Source: Neurospora tetraspora (lineage: Eukaryota > Ascomycota > Sordariomycetes > Sordariales > Sordariaceae). From it: a stretch of 64,000 nt of DNA. The notes beneath the pieces are model-generated. The model was not told the origin of the DNA and ran no database searches. It saw only the letters and a list, made by a program, of their open reading frames with translations. Position 1 is the stretch's first letter. Every line of letters starts with the position of its first letter. The position numbers were made by a program, and so were the translations under genes. Where the stretch lies: positions 1 through 64,000 of the forward strand of contig NW_026944393.1 in NCBI RefSeq assembly GCF_033439725.1, given 5' to 3'. Of this stretch, positions 21,852 through 31,664 are shown piece by piece.

Positions 21852-22806
21852 TGTTGTGGTGGGGTCTGTCCCACCTTCCTGCCATTCACTGGCATTGTCT
21901 TCTGTCACGTGGGCCCAGTCAGCCCGCACCACTATGTATTTTAGCCCTCCACATTTCCTTTCCTTTCTTGTCTTCTTAGCTTAGCACAATCAACACACTT
22001 CTTGTGTCCACGAGTCTAAGACCTTCTCGTCCTTAAGAAATAGAGACTCCCTTGGCGTGCAGTGTCACTTTCCTACGTGTGCAGTGTCACTGCGTGTATA
22101 GTTATATCTACCCTCATATTCCTAGTCGTGTAGTGTTATAGTAATCCCTAACCGTGTGGTATTTCCCTTAGTATTAAATATTTATTCCAATAATTGGCGG
22201 TTAGTATCTCATTTTGTAATAGTTCGTTAGTATTGAGGGGTAGTAAGTAGAGGTAAAAATGTGTAAATTAATCATATTATTCTATTTACCCAAAGTAACT
22301 CTTAGCTATCTAATCGGATCGCTCCCTTACTCTCCCAGCTTCTTTCCTAAGCGCCTGACAGTCCTTCCATTTCCGGTTACAGCTTTAGGTACTAACGAAC
22401 GTATTATAGTACGTTTTTTGCGGGGAGGCTGTTCGTTAGAGCTTGAGGGAGCAAGGGGATCGCTTGAGGGAGCCGCGGCCACCGCCACCTCTATAGCAAT
22501 AAGCAAGTTATCTAAAGTAAAAGGATCTAACGAGGAGAGTGATTCTAGTCTCGGTGCCTCCACCTTGATAACAGAGCCCACAATAGAAGCGTCATTATTA
22601 ATCTAATACTGCACGCTTAGGAATATCTGGGGATGGCTTCCTACATACGCATTGTACACTGCACACGTAGGAAAGTGACACTGCACGCCGAGGAAGTCTT
22701 AAGAAATATATACTCCTTACTAGATTAGCAGTAGTAATCGATATAAACCTTAGTATAAAATCCCTAATCCTATTTATACTAAAGTTTATATAGCGGGTTA
22801 ACTACA
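21852..22806 (+). repeat. Copia-type LTR N, interrupted by M1
   Basis: It begins TGTTGTGGTGGGGTCTG at 21852 and matches the Copia L LTR (53310-53571, opposite strand) over its first 170 bases with almost no RIP. After the M1 insertion the match resumes weakly (22709-22806) and seems to end GGTTAACTACA. The right boundary is approximate, and no matching 5-bp duplication was found, so whether it is solo or part of a broken element is open. Confidence 0.7.
22043..22700 (-). mobile_element. M1: TIR element with 8-bp duplication AAGAAATA
   Basis: Inverted termini GAGACTCCCTTGGCGTGCAG (left) and its near-complement (right) extend about 45 bp and contain repeated GTGCAGTGT motifs. The exact 8-bp duplication AAGAAATA (22035-22042, 22701-22708) points to the hAT type. 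The 658-bp element shares its interior with M2 in the opposite orientation (the CGTACTATAATACGTTCG block). It keeps an 84-codon minus-strand open frame (22327-22581) with a basic PPRKKR segment, possibly the remains of a transposase N-terminus. It is non-autonomous. Confidence 0.83.
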
Positions 22807-23688
22807 AGGCTACAGCGCGCGAAGAAACGGGCACACTCATCTTTATTAAAACATATAATAGGAGCGGGGAGTTTTTAAGGGCAAACTCCAAAAGGGAAAC
22901 TTAATAATAAAGCTACTTAATTTACTTAAACGGAAGTACTAAAGTACTATAATAGCCAAGCACTAATCGGTTTTACCTTAATAGTAGTAATCCTCTTCAC
23001 AATATAGGGTACCGAAACATCGCCGTAAAGTAAAGCTAAACGAGAAAAATAGAGAGGTAGTAAGAAGTATAAAACTAAAATTTAATTTAGCGGGAGCGGT
23101 CCAAAGAAAAGCACGCTTATAAAGGCTAATCGCGTACGTACCGAAATCTATTTATACGATAATTATCGAATCTTACTAAAAGACCGAAGCACGTATCTAG
23201 GAAGCTAATAATATTAGTATTGTCGTCTCTAGTAGAGAGCTTATCGCGATCGCTAGTCGTAATCTTGGGGGTTACCCCGCAGTCGCGCCTAGTATCGATA
23301 ATAACGAAGTCGCTCGATACACCAAATAGTTTTACAATACGATTGAAGCAATCGCAATAGTATAATTTGACGGCCAACTCAGCCTTTCAATTACAACTAC
23401 TAAATGTCACGGGCAAATATCCCAAAGCCTAGCATACGAGCAAATAAGCAATATACTAGGTATAGAGGGTAAAAAGAAGCGATTATAAATTAGAAGGTAG
23501 AGGTTCCATGGGTGCCCAGCCAATATAGCAGTTATACTGGCTCTGGCTGGCTCTAGCTAGCTTGCCGGCCGGCCGGCAGGCACCATAGCTTCCATAACTA
23601 AACTAGACTATTTACAAGAATATAACGGCAGGCTAGGTATGCCCAGCCAGTCCAGTAATAATAGACTTGAGCCTAACAGAGTTAAAGG
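22807..23688 (+). other. Unassigned stretch, possible upstream part of Gypsy Q
   Basis: Plus-strand frames look protein-like and basic near 23020-23160 (Lys/Arg/Ser-rich), and RIP is moderate. Around 23500-23660 there is a G/C-rich patch of short repeats (GCTGGCTCT, CCAGCC) centred on a palindrome. I recognise no domain before the integrase segment at 23690. Confidence 0.35.
23563..23580. repeat. Short GC palindrome
   Basis: TGCCGGCCGGCCGGCA is a perfect 16-bp palindrome at about 23563-23578, within a patch of CTGGCTGG/CCAGCC repeats. It might be the core of an inverted-repeat element, but the flanking arms (GGTGCCCAGCC near 23512, GGCAGGCACC near 23575) match only loosely. Confidence 0.5.
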
Positions 23689-23988
23689 GATACGAATTTA
23701 TAGATACGTTTATAAAGGCTAATTGCGAAGACGAATTTCTAGAAGACTATTGTGTTTGCGCTAATAAATTGGACTCTAATTTCGTAATAATAAGTAATAG
23801 ATTTCTAATATATTAAGGTTGCCTAATCGTTTCCGATTCGGATTATTTACGTACTTATATTATCGACGAAACCTATTTAATATTATTTATAACCTACTTT
23901 GGAAAAAATAAGATGCGAATAAATTTTAAAATATAATATTAATAACCTTGTATAGTAAGATATATCGACCATTTCGTTAAGAACTATA
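23689..23988 (+). pseudogene. Gypsy Q integrase relic
   Basis: The plus strand carries the zinc-binding front of a Gypsy integrase, with the family's H..GKNKTR-like block near 23895 and a following DI..FV..C-like block near 23965. It is interrupted at 23988 by Gypsy B1. It is broken and RIP-mutated; only this piece is identifiable. Confidence 0.7.
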
Positions 23989-24367
23989 TGCAAGGGCATA
24001 GTATGGGTGAGTCGAAGGCAAAGCTAAGATTCCATCTATGACAGAAGATTTCAGATGGGGAAAAGAAAAGAGGAAGAGAATTAGGCATACGCGTACAGAC
24101 CTAAATAAATACTCTGGTCGTACAAGCGACAACGGAACCTATATACGGGTTGCTATTAGCTAATCCCTTTATTCGTATCCCCTTTACTTATATAGTAAAC
24201 CCTACACATACTAGGATCCACCCTATAGCCAGTCTTAGTATAGCTAATTAAATAACTTATATCCTTAGACCATACTATACCCAAAATCCTCTATATACTT
24301 TATTCCAATACCTTTATAAATTATATCCGTATATAGTACCTAGACCTAGTCTACTAGCGCCGTTATC
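23989..24367 (-). repeat. 3' LTR of Gypsy B1
   Basis: 379 bp, sister of 54670-55049 and 61871-62250. On the minus strand it ends in CCCTTGCA. The left end keeps CpA; the right half is RIP-mutated. Confidence 0.85.
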
Positions 24368-24370
24368 TTA

Positions 24371-24391
24371 CCCCCCCCCCCCCCCCCCCCC
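24371..24391 (-). other. Expanded poly-C/G polypurine tract of B1
   Basis: A run of 21 C on the plus strand (21 G on the coding strand) sits where B2 has 8. It directly abuts the 3' LTR, as a polypurine tract should. Confidence 0.85.
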
Positions 24392-26205
24392 TATATAGAT
24401 GACTCGTCCGCGAATTTTGCTAAATAATTATAGAGAACTAATATATAAAACTATATTCATTTGTTCTTCGTAATATACTGTGAACGCTTTAATCCTTCTG
24501 CTTCGGGGTATTTATTGTTATCGTATTACTCTACATCTTCGTTGAACTAATTTATTAACTGTCGGGGCGGGCCCGGGGCATCCGGGTTAGCTTCGTAAAA
24601 GTTTTAAAGTACCTTCGGCGCGTACTTAAAATTAGAAGTGGGATATTATTTTAGATTAGGGTCCTAGCCCCTCTAATCCGCCTAATAAAAGAGTTTTCTG
24701 TTAATTACTTTAGAAGTCGTAATTTTATCGACTTCCTATTCGGGATCTCCGTCTTCGTCCGTATTAATTAGTCCGGGGCACTCGAACGCTTATTCCGAAA
24801 GCGGGTCGTTATTGTATTTCCGTAAACGGTCTGCGTAGAAGATGTTAATACTTTTCCAACTCTCTAATAGTTCTAGCCGGTAGGAGTACCCTACTTTTTC
24901 GATAATCTTATAATGGTTGCGGGTATTGGGGAAATCGAGCTTGTTATTAGGCCGGGTAGTTGTAGACTAGAGCTTCTTAATAATAATAACCCTATTTTTT
25001 GGTTCGAAATCGGGCTCTCTCCTCTTTTTATTGGCTTGCGCCGCCTATTATTCTTACGCTTTTAATATTATTTCCCTAGCGTATACAATGTACCTTCGAA
25101 TACGTTGGGTGTAGTCTTGTGCTTATTCTCGGGTAAATTGCTCCGCCCGGGGAATATTAGAGTCTTGGGTGCGGGCCTCCCAATCGAAAAGTATCTTTAT
25201 AGGGCAGCCAAATATCATTTCGTGAGGGGACAGGCCTACGTTGTTTTACGGTAAATTATTTTAAATAGTATCTAGAGCGGGGATAGCCTTAAATTAGTCG
25301 TCTTAGTAATAGTTGACGAACGGTCGTAGTCGTTAATTAATATAGGCGTTTATTACTTCCACTTGGCCCGCCGTCTAATTATGTCCCGCGGTGGCTAATT
25401 TTTATTTTATTCCGGTTAGTTTTAATATTTCGTCTATAAACGCGGACGTAAATTATAGTCCTCTATCGGAGATCACCTCTTTGGGCATGCCGTGAACGCG
25501 GTATGGCCCCTCGTAGTATATTCGAGCGGCGTCGCGAGCGGTAGCGTTTTCCGTGCAAGGGGTGACCCAGGATGACTTCGACAGGCGGTCGACCATCACC
25601 AACGCGTTGTCGAACCCGTGCTTGTCTTTTGGCATCTTCAACTTGGTAAAGTTCTAAAGCGCGTTCTCCTCTTAGTTGGGGTCGTGGTCCTAACGCCACA
25701 AGTGAGTTATTAAGCTAGAGTAGGTCTTGATTTGTTCCGGGTGGGTTTCGCGTAAGTAAGGTATTAAGTTGCGATAGGTATAGCCGGCCAAACGACTCTT
25801 AACGTATAGAAACTTATCGCGGTCGGTTGGGTAGTAATTAGCGTTAATTTCGAGCTTGTCCTGGATTAAGCCGTACCAAGCCTCGAAGGGTACATCGTCT
25901 TCCTTATCCTAGTTATAGTACTTAGTAGGGTCGGTTTGATTAGTATTGCGGTAGTGGGAGCTAGAGTATTCTCCGTCGTCGGGGTCGGTCTCGGGGGGCA
26001 AGGTCGAAAAGCGGGTAGAAGCCTTAAGGGGAGCTTCGTTAGCGTCCTTCTTAATATTAGGAAGGACCGTTTCTTTGGCCTTTCCTTTATTCTTATTCTT
26101 AGTTACTCCTTTGCCGATGTTTAAGTTAGTAATAAAGTCTTTTAGTCCTTCAATAGTGTCTTCCTTCTCTATAAGGGAATCCTTCAATTATTATACTATA
26201 CTAAT

Positions 26206-27534
26206 TCAAAAAATCCTACTAATTTTTAAATTGAGCTTCGAACCGTTTAACGTCTTCAACACGGTCGCTTATATATAAAGTTTAATAATCCTTAGAATAA
26301 TCCTATAAAATTTTATTTACTAAATTAATAAACTTCATTCTCAATTCAAATTCTTATATATCTGTTATTTCTTAAATCTTCTAATTATAAAGGATTAAAT
26401 TTATACTAATATTGTTTTTAATATCTTTAATTCACTTAAAAGAAACTTATATTTAATCGGTTACAATTTTAATTTATTCGTTAAATTAAAATCTAAATAC
26501 GGATTAAATTTAATTAGTTTTAATTTCGAAATACTTAATAATCTCTCTATTATTACTAAATTTAACTAAATTAGTTAGAAAAGGCGCGTCCGCATCGTAA
26601 ATTAATAAATTTATAATATATAACTCGCGCTCGAATCGCAATTCGTATTATAGAAAGATATTAAATAATTCCTTATTAACTTACCGCAAACCTTCCTATC
26701 AATAAGCACTCATAAATAGGTAACACACCACTAGGGGGGTATATATATTCAAAAGGATATTAAAAAGGCGTCCCACAGGGAGCGAATCAGCGGATTAAAA
26801 AGTTTTATCATTATCGTACTTATATATCGAATTTATCGATCTCGTCGTACAACTTGGCTTCATTTCCAAAACGTATAGAATTACTAAAATAATTATTAGG
26901 GTCGACGTCGCAAATAAAATTTGAATCAAGATTAGAAATCGCATCGAAATTATATAATATTTAAGGACCGTAGTCGCGCTCAGTTACGTCGGACTTAACG
27001 AAGGAACCGAATATAATAACTCGTTATCAATTAAAATCGCTAAAGAAAATACGTTTTAATAAATACAAATTCAAATATAATTTTACAATGTACTCGACTA
27101 AAAGAAATTAATATTAAAAATACGTAAATAAAAATTAAATAAGAACGGATATTACTATATACCTAAATTCGGCAACGGGAAAAACCTTTAATCTCCAAAT
27201 AAACTTAAAATTTAAATAATAATAAATATAATTACCCAAATCGGGGTAAAGTAATATAAGAATTTCGTAATTACTTAAATTCACCGTAAAATATAGAAAG
27301 GAAAACCTCGCAATTACTTAAATTCGCTGTAAAAAAGAGCGATCACGTACCCAGATTTAATAATTAAAGAACACAAAATAAATTATCTTAACTAAATAAA
27401 TAAAACGCTTTCTAAGGGAGGAAAAGTAATTATATAATCGCAAAAGTACCCAAATTCGTCTCACGTACCTAATTTACATTATCGCGCACTTACAACGTCC
27501 GACAGCGAAATACGCCGATTTACTAAAATATTCC
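26206..27534. other. Unassigned RIP debris
   Basis: Strongly AT-rich with stops in all frames and CpA depleted. Lys/Asn/Ile-rich plus-strand fragments (26780-27480) could be the downstream part of a Gypsy pol, because a purine tract (GAGAGGGGGGTAG) follows at 27538. The assignment is weak. Confidence 0.35.
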
Positions 27535-27868
27535 TTCGAGAGGGGGGTAGTTTAATTTCAAATCAGGCAATCAAAATTACAACTACCATATAATACCGTT
27601 AAAAGGGTATTATAAAAAGCACAATATATATATTATTTAAATATATATAAATTAATAATTCTAGGAAGAATCGAAAGAGGGGAGCTCGCGGCAATCGAAG
27701 ACCATATACACGCGAACCAACTTATCTAACCTACAAGACCCATATAAGTAGGGGTGCGACCTACGGTCGCGGTTCAATTGAACCGACCATAGCAAATGCC
27801 ATGGCACTGGGAGGTGCGCACAGTCAGCTGATCTGACATATAACACCACGATACCTTTCCGGTATCAG
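27535..27868 (+). repeat. Candidate LTR preceding Gypsy R
   Basis: A G-rich purine tract at 27538-27550 is followed by about 300 bp that ends in a patch free of RIP (27780-27840). The gag-like frame of Gypsy R starts soon after. The position fits an LTR, but no second copy exists in the window, so the boundaries are guesses. Confidence 0.35.
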
Positions 27869-30001
27869 TATTATCTAGGTAGGACAATAGTAAGAAGGTT
27901 GCGGCGGATAAGGAGAACGATAATAAGAAGTCTACAACGGAATTCGGAGAAAGAGCGGTAGAATTTAGTCTACAAAATGCTTCCCCCGAAGAACGAATAC
28001 TATAAATTCGTATAGTCGAATTAGAAAGCGAAAAAGTATTAAAGCGTTTAAAAAGTTTAATAGAATCCCTAAACGACAACCTTCCGGCGGATTAACGCCC
28101 TAAAGCCCTATATACGATAAAATACTATATTTATAGCGCGATTATTTCGTAAATTGAATAAATGGAATAGGAATTATTCAACAGTATTAAATATAAGTAT
28201 ACGTCGGAGGCGGAAATAATATTAATAGAGTAAGAGTTAAAAAAAGCCAAAAAGGATAATCAGTTAATTTTTACGTTCCTATTAATTAACGAATAAGGCC
28301 CGTATTATTTAAAGAAATTATTCGGTTAGGTTAAAGAACGCCCTAAGGATATAACTATTATTAGTACCGTAGTCTTTAATCATTATTTCTAATATAGAAT
28401 TAAAGTAGAATTTACTGATTTATCCAAAATGAATAGGTCAATCGCTAATAGAAAGAACTAAATCCTATTAATAAATAACGATAAATATCGAACGCTAGTA
28501 TTAAAGAAACTACCGGAGAAGTATTGTAATTATATCGACGTTTTTAGCAAATTCGATTCTAATTCTCTACCTAACCATCGACAAAAGGTAAATTACAAAA
28601 TCCTAATAGAAGAAGGGAGGTCGCCTTCGGACTTAAGTTACAACTTACTATATAAAATAACGTTAAATAAATTAAAAGAATACCGGAAATATATTATAGA
28701 AAACTTTTAAGAAAGGTTTATCGAAATTTACTCAATTCCTTAGGCGGCCCCGGTACTATTGGTTCCAAAGGCCAATAAAAACTTAAAGTTTTATATTAAT
28801 TACTAGAAGCTGAACGCGCTATTAAAGAAGGATAAGTACCCTCTCCCCCTAATCGATAAAACTTTAGCCCGTATTAATTAAGTAAAGATTTTTACGAAAA
28901 TCCATATTCGGCAAGTATTCTATCGTATTAAGATATACCCGGATTATAAGGACTTAATAATATTCCGTACCCGTTACGGGGCCTATAAATATAAAGTCCT
29001 ACCCTTCGGACTAATTAATAGCCCGTCCTCGTTCTAAAAATGTATTAATAGTATTCTAATAAATTATTTAAACGCATTTTATAGTACATATATCGACAAT
29101 ATCCTAATTTATTCCAAGGACGTCGAAAAGTATAATAATTACGTACGCAAGGTACTAAATAAATTAAAGGACGTTAAATTGTAAACCGATATCAAAAAGT
29201 ACGAATTTAGTATTACAAAGACTAAATCTTTAAAATTTATTATTAATATAAATAGAATTTTTATTAACTTAAAGATTTTAATTATAAAGGACTAGAAGTA
29301 ACCTATTATAATTAAGGGGTATAAGTATTTTTAAAATTCTATAACTTTTACTGTAAATTTATTAAGAATTTTAATTGTATAGCGCGTCCCCTAATTAAGT
29401 TCATCAAGAATGAATTACCCTTCTAATAAATTAAATGATATTAAGAAGCCTTTTAGGAATTAAAAATAACCCTATTAAGCGCCCTAGTATTTTCGTATTT
29501 CTACTACTATAAGGAAACGAAGGTAGAAATAAATACGTCGGATAGCGTTTATACGGGAATAATAAACTAAAAATAGAATAATAGCGATTAATACTCCGTA
29601 GCTTTCTATTTAAAGATTATAGTACCGGCGGAATTAAATTGCCCGATTTATAATAAAGAACTATTAGTAGTTATAAAAGCTTTAGAATAATAGCGCCCTA
29701 AGTTAAAAGGGGTTAATCTATTTACAATCATTGCCGATTATTAGGCTTTAAAATATTTCGGAAGTAAGAAGATATTAAATAGTCAATAAATTCCGTAATT
29801 AAGGACCTTATCGGAATATTAATTCCGTATATTTTATAGATTTAGCCTAGAGAATATGACGGCCGATACCCTATCCTACAAATTCGAAGACATAAAGATT
29901 ATTAAAGCTAAAAAGGAGGAACAATATACTCTCCGCTTACTAAAATTAAACGAAAAAAGTTTTTTTATATTTATAGGAAATAAAGTAAATACCGAAATGA
30001 T

Positions 30002-30829
30002 GACATTTCATCCTGGTGCACCCTCCTTTGGTTAGAGGTGCCCCAACCTTTATAGGTGCCCCAACCTTTATAGGTGCCCCAACCTTTATAGGTGCCCCAA
30101 TCGGGTTAGGGTTTAACGTGTACGTTATTTTTTTCAACCCTTTAATACAGTCAGACAGTAATCGTACAACAACATTTCTATGCAAGACAGTGCCAAGCCC
30201 AGTCAGCCAGTGGGCCCCATATACACGACCCCCATCTTTAGACTTGGTGATTTTAAACTTCAACCTTTATAACCTTCTTTCTACTCCCTCTTTACTACCA
30301 GGCTACCTTTAATTACTAGAACAGGCTAGAATCGACCGCACGTACGTAAATATTAATCGCATCAATTACCAGAACCGTTTACTAACTTTCCTGAAGCTTC
30401 AAAACGCTGCGCGCATTGCGCACAAGACTCTAGCCAAGATGCCGCCGTGGGATCCAAATGCGCCCATCGACCTCCCCCCAAGGTTACACGAAGTGGTCGT
30501 GTAAGCAGACCCAATCAATAATATTAGAATTTGAAATACTATACCAAGCAAATATTACGAGATTCAGTTTAGTACCATAGTCTTTCGTAGTGTAAATGAA
30601 TGCTAGAGAATTATCCCATGTGCAAAACATCGTGTACCATAGAAATCTCCATACAAAACTATGTCGCTGAACATCGCTGTTATTTTTTTTCATGTACATG
30701 TAAAACCATGGAATTTACCGTCTAAATGATATTTTACATCAAAATAACAGGCTAAGGATTGAAATATTAGGGCACCCATAAGGGTTGGGGCACCTCCAAC
30801 TTGGATAGGGTGCACCCGGATGAAATGCC
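30002..30829 (+). mobile_element. E2: most complete hAT-like MITE, 828 bp
   Basis: Termini GACATTTCATCCTGGTGCAC (30002) and GGGTGCACCCGGATGAAATGCC (its last bases, ending 30829) are inverted repeats. The flanks GAAATGAT and TAAAAGAT agree at 6 of 8 positions, a decayed 8-bp duplication. The left arm has an 18-bp tandem repeat. There is no transposase. RIP is slight, and it sits inside heavily mutated Gypsy R, so it arrived later or was too short to be targeted. Confidence 0.82.
30037..30104 (+). repeat. 18-bp tandem repeat in E2 left arm
   Basis: GGTGCCCCAACCTTTATA is repeated three times from 30037, plus a partial fourth copy. The GGTGCCCC core recurs at the right end as GGGGCACC, so these are probably subterminal transposase-binding repeats. 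Confidence 0.85.
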
Positions 30830-30954
30830 TAAAAGATTAAGGAGCGCGGTAGGCCATCCTCGAACTCCGGAATTCCTTAAGCGAATAGCGGGAAGTTGGG
30901 AAAGTATATTACCTAATTCCGTACTGGGCCCAAAAGCGACCGCTATATACGGAA

Positions 30955-31491
30955 GAGAGTCCCTCGGCGGGCAGTGTCACTTTCCTCCGCGGGCAGTGTA
31001 CACTGCCCGTATAGCAACCCCTACCCTGATTTCCTCCGCGGGCAGTGTTATAGTAATTCCTAACCCTAACAAATCTAAGCTTAACACGTTTAACTTGGCG
31101 ATTTGTAGCTATCGTAAGATTCCGTAACACGTTATTTCTTTATAACTAATAAGACCGTACTAATAAAACATTATGACTCCGGCGCTATTATTCTACAAAA
31201 ATAAATTATATTACTAGCATTTTCAACGTTAATATACTTTTTAGAATTTAGCGATCCGTCTACTAAACTTTTCCTTTATTCTATATTATATTGGCTATTA
31301 GGATTAGTAGCGAATTAACTACTATTATACTACAAACGCAAACGAGCTTATAAATTGGATTAGTTGTTGTTGGCCTTTTATATATATAGATATTATTACT
31401 TGGATTTATATTTTTCAGTAACCTTAATACTAAGAAAGTCTTACGAGATGTTTTCACTAAATAATACCAGAATGTTAAATACTACGGGGAA
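30955..31491 (+). mobile_element. M3: TIR element cut by Copia K
   Basis: The left terminus GAGAGTCCCTCGGCGGGCAG matches M1 and M2. It holds three GGGCAGTGT motifs and a perfect 18-bp palindrome (30991-31008). The interior near 31380-31490 aligns with M2 36620-36760. At 31491 the Copia K LTR begins, and the right end of M3 is not found in the window. Confidence 0.75.
30991..31008. repeat. Perfect palindrome in M3 terminus
   Basis: GGGCAGTGTACACTGCCC. Near-identical palindromes occur at M2 36249-36266 and 36827-36844. It could form a hairpin or bind a dimer. Confidence 0.9.
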
Positions 31492-31664
31492 TGTCATAGG
31501 TTCGGCTTGGACTAGAGGGCAAAACGATGTGTAGATGTATGTACTATGGAGAAAAGACTAGAAAGGGAAAAGAACTGTGGAGGGCTAGAAATACAGGAAG
31601 GGTATGAGGGCATAGACCTATACGATAAGATAAGGGAGGGGTGGGAATATGAACCTACCCGACA
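31492..31664 (-). repeat. 3' LTR of Copia K
   Basis: A 173-bp LTR between M3 DNA (left) and a G-rich polypurine tract (right, minus strand). It has the same general architecture as LTRs D, F, L and N (TTTCTAGCCCTCCA-type block) but a different sequence. Confidence 0.78.

Larger units (their letters stand above)
23989..26205 (-). mobile_element. Gypsy element B1, incomplete
   Basis: Same family as the full-length B2 (54670-62250). Parts seen: 3' LTR 23989-24367; polypurine tract with a 21-base C run on the plus strand; integrase core at about 25300-25640 (minus strand VMVDRLSK...HGMPKEVISDRG); and a gag segment at about 25900-26190 (Lys/Asp/Glu-rich). The right end near 26205 has no LTR. It is broken and clearly shorter than B2. 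RIP is patchy: 25450-25700 is nearly clean. Confidence 0.85.
27869..30954 (+). mobile_element. Gypsy R relic (RT and RNase H), interrupted by E2
   Basis: Plus-strand pol of a Gypsy element. The upstream segment resembles the usual protease-RT linker (28500-28760). Reverse transcriptase is at about 28780-29110, with YPLP, FRTRYG, VLPFGL and a YIDNILIYSK active-site block near 29090. RNase H is at about 29470-29720, with the YNKELL block near 29650. The match continues past E2 for about 115 bp (30838-30954) until M3. It is RIP-mutated with many breaks; no LTR pair is visible. Confidence 0.82.

Noticed and set aside
24371-24391. Poly-C run as an assembly gap or telomere-like tract
   Set aside because: It sits exactly at the polypurine tract of Gypsy B1, and B2 has a shorter C run at the same place, so an element-based origin is simpler.
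30016-30312. Open frames with GAPTFI repeats
   Set aside because: They translate the 18-bp subterminal tandem repeat of the E2 MITE and are not genes.
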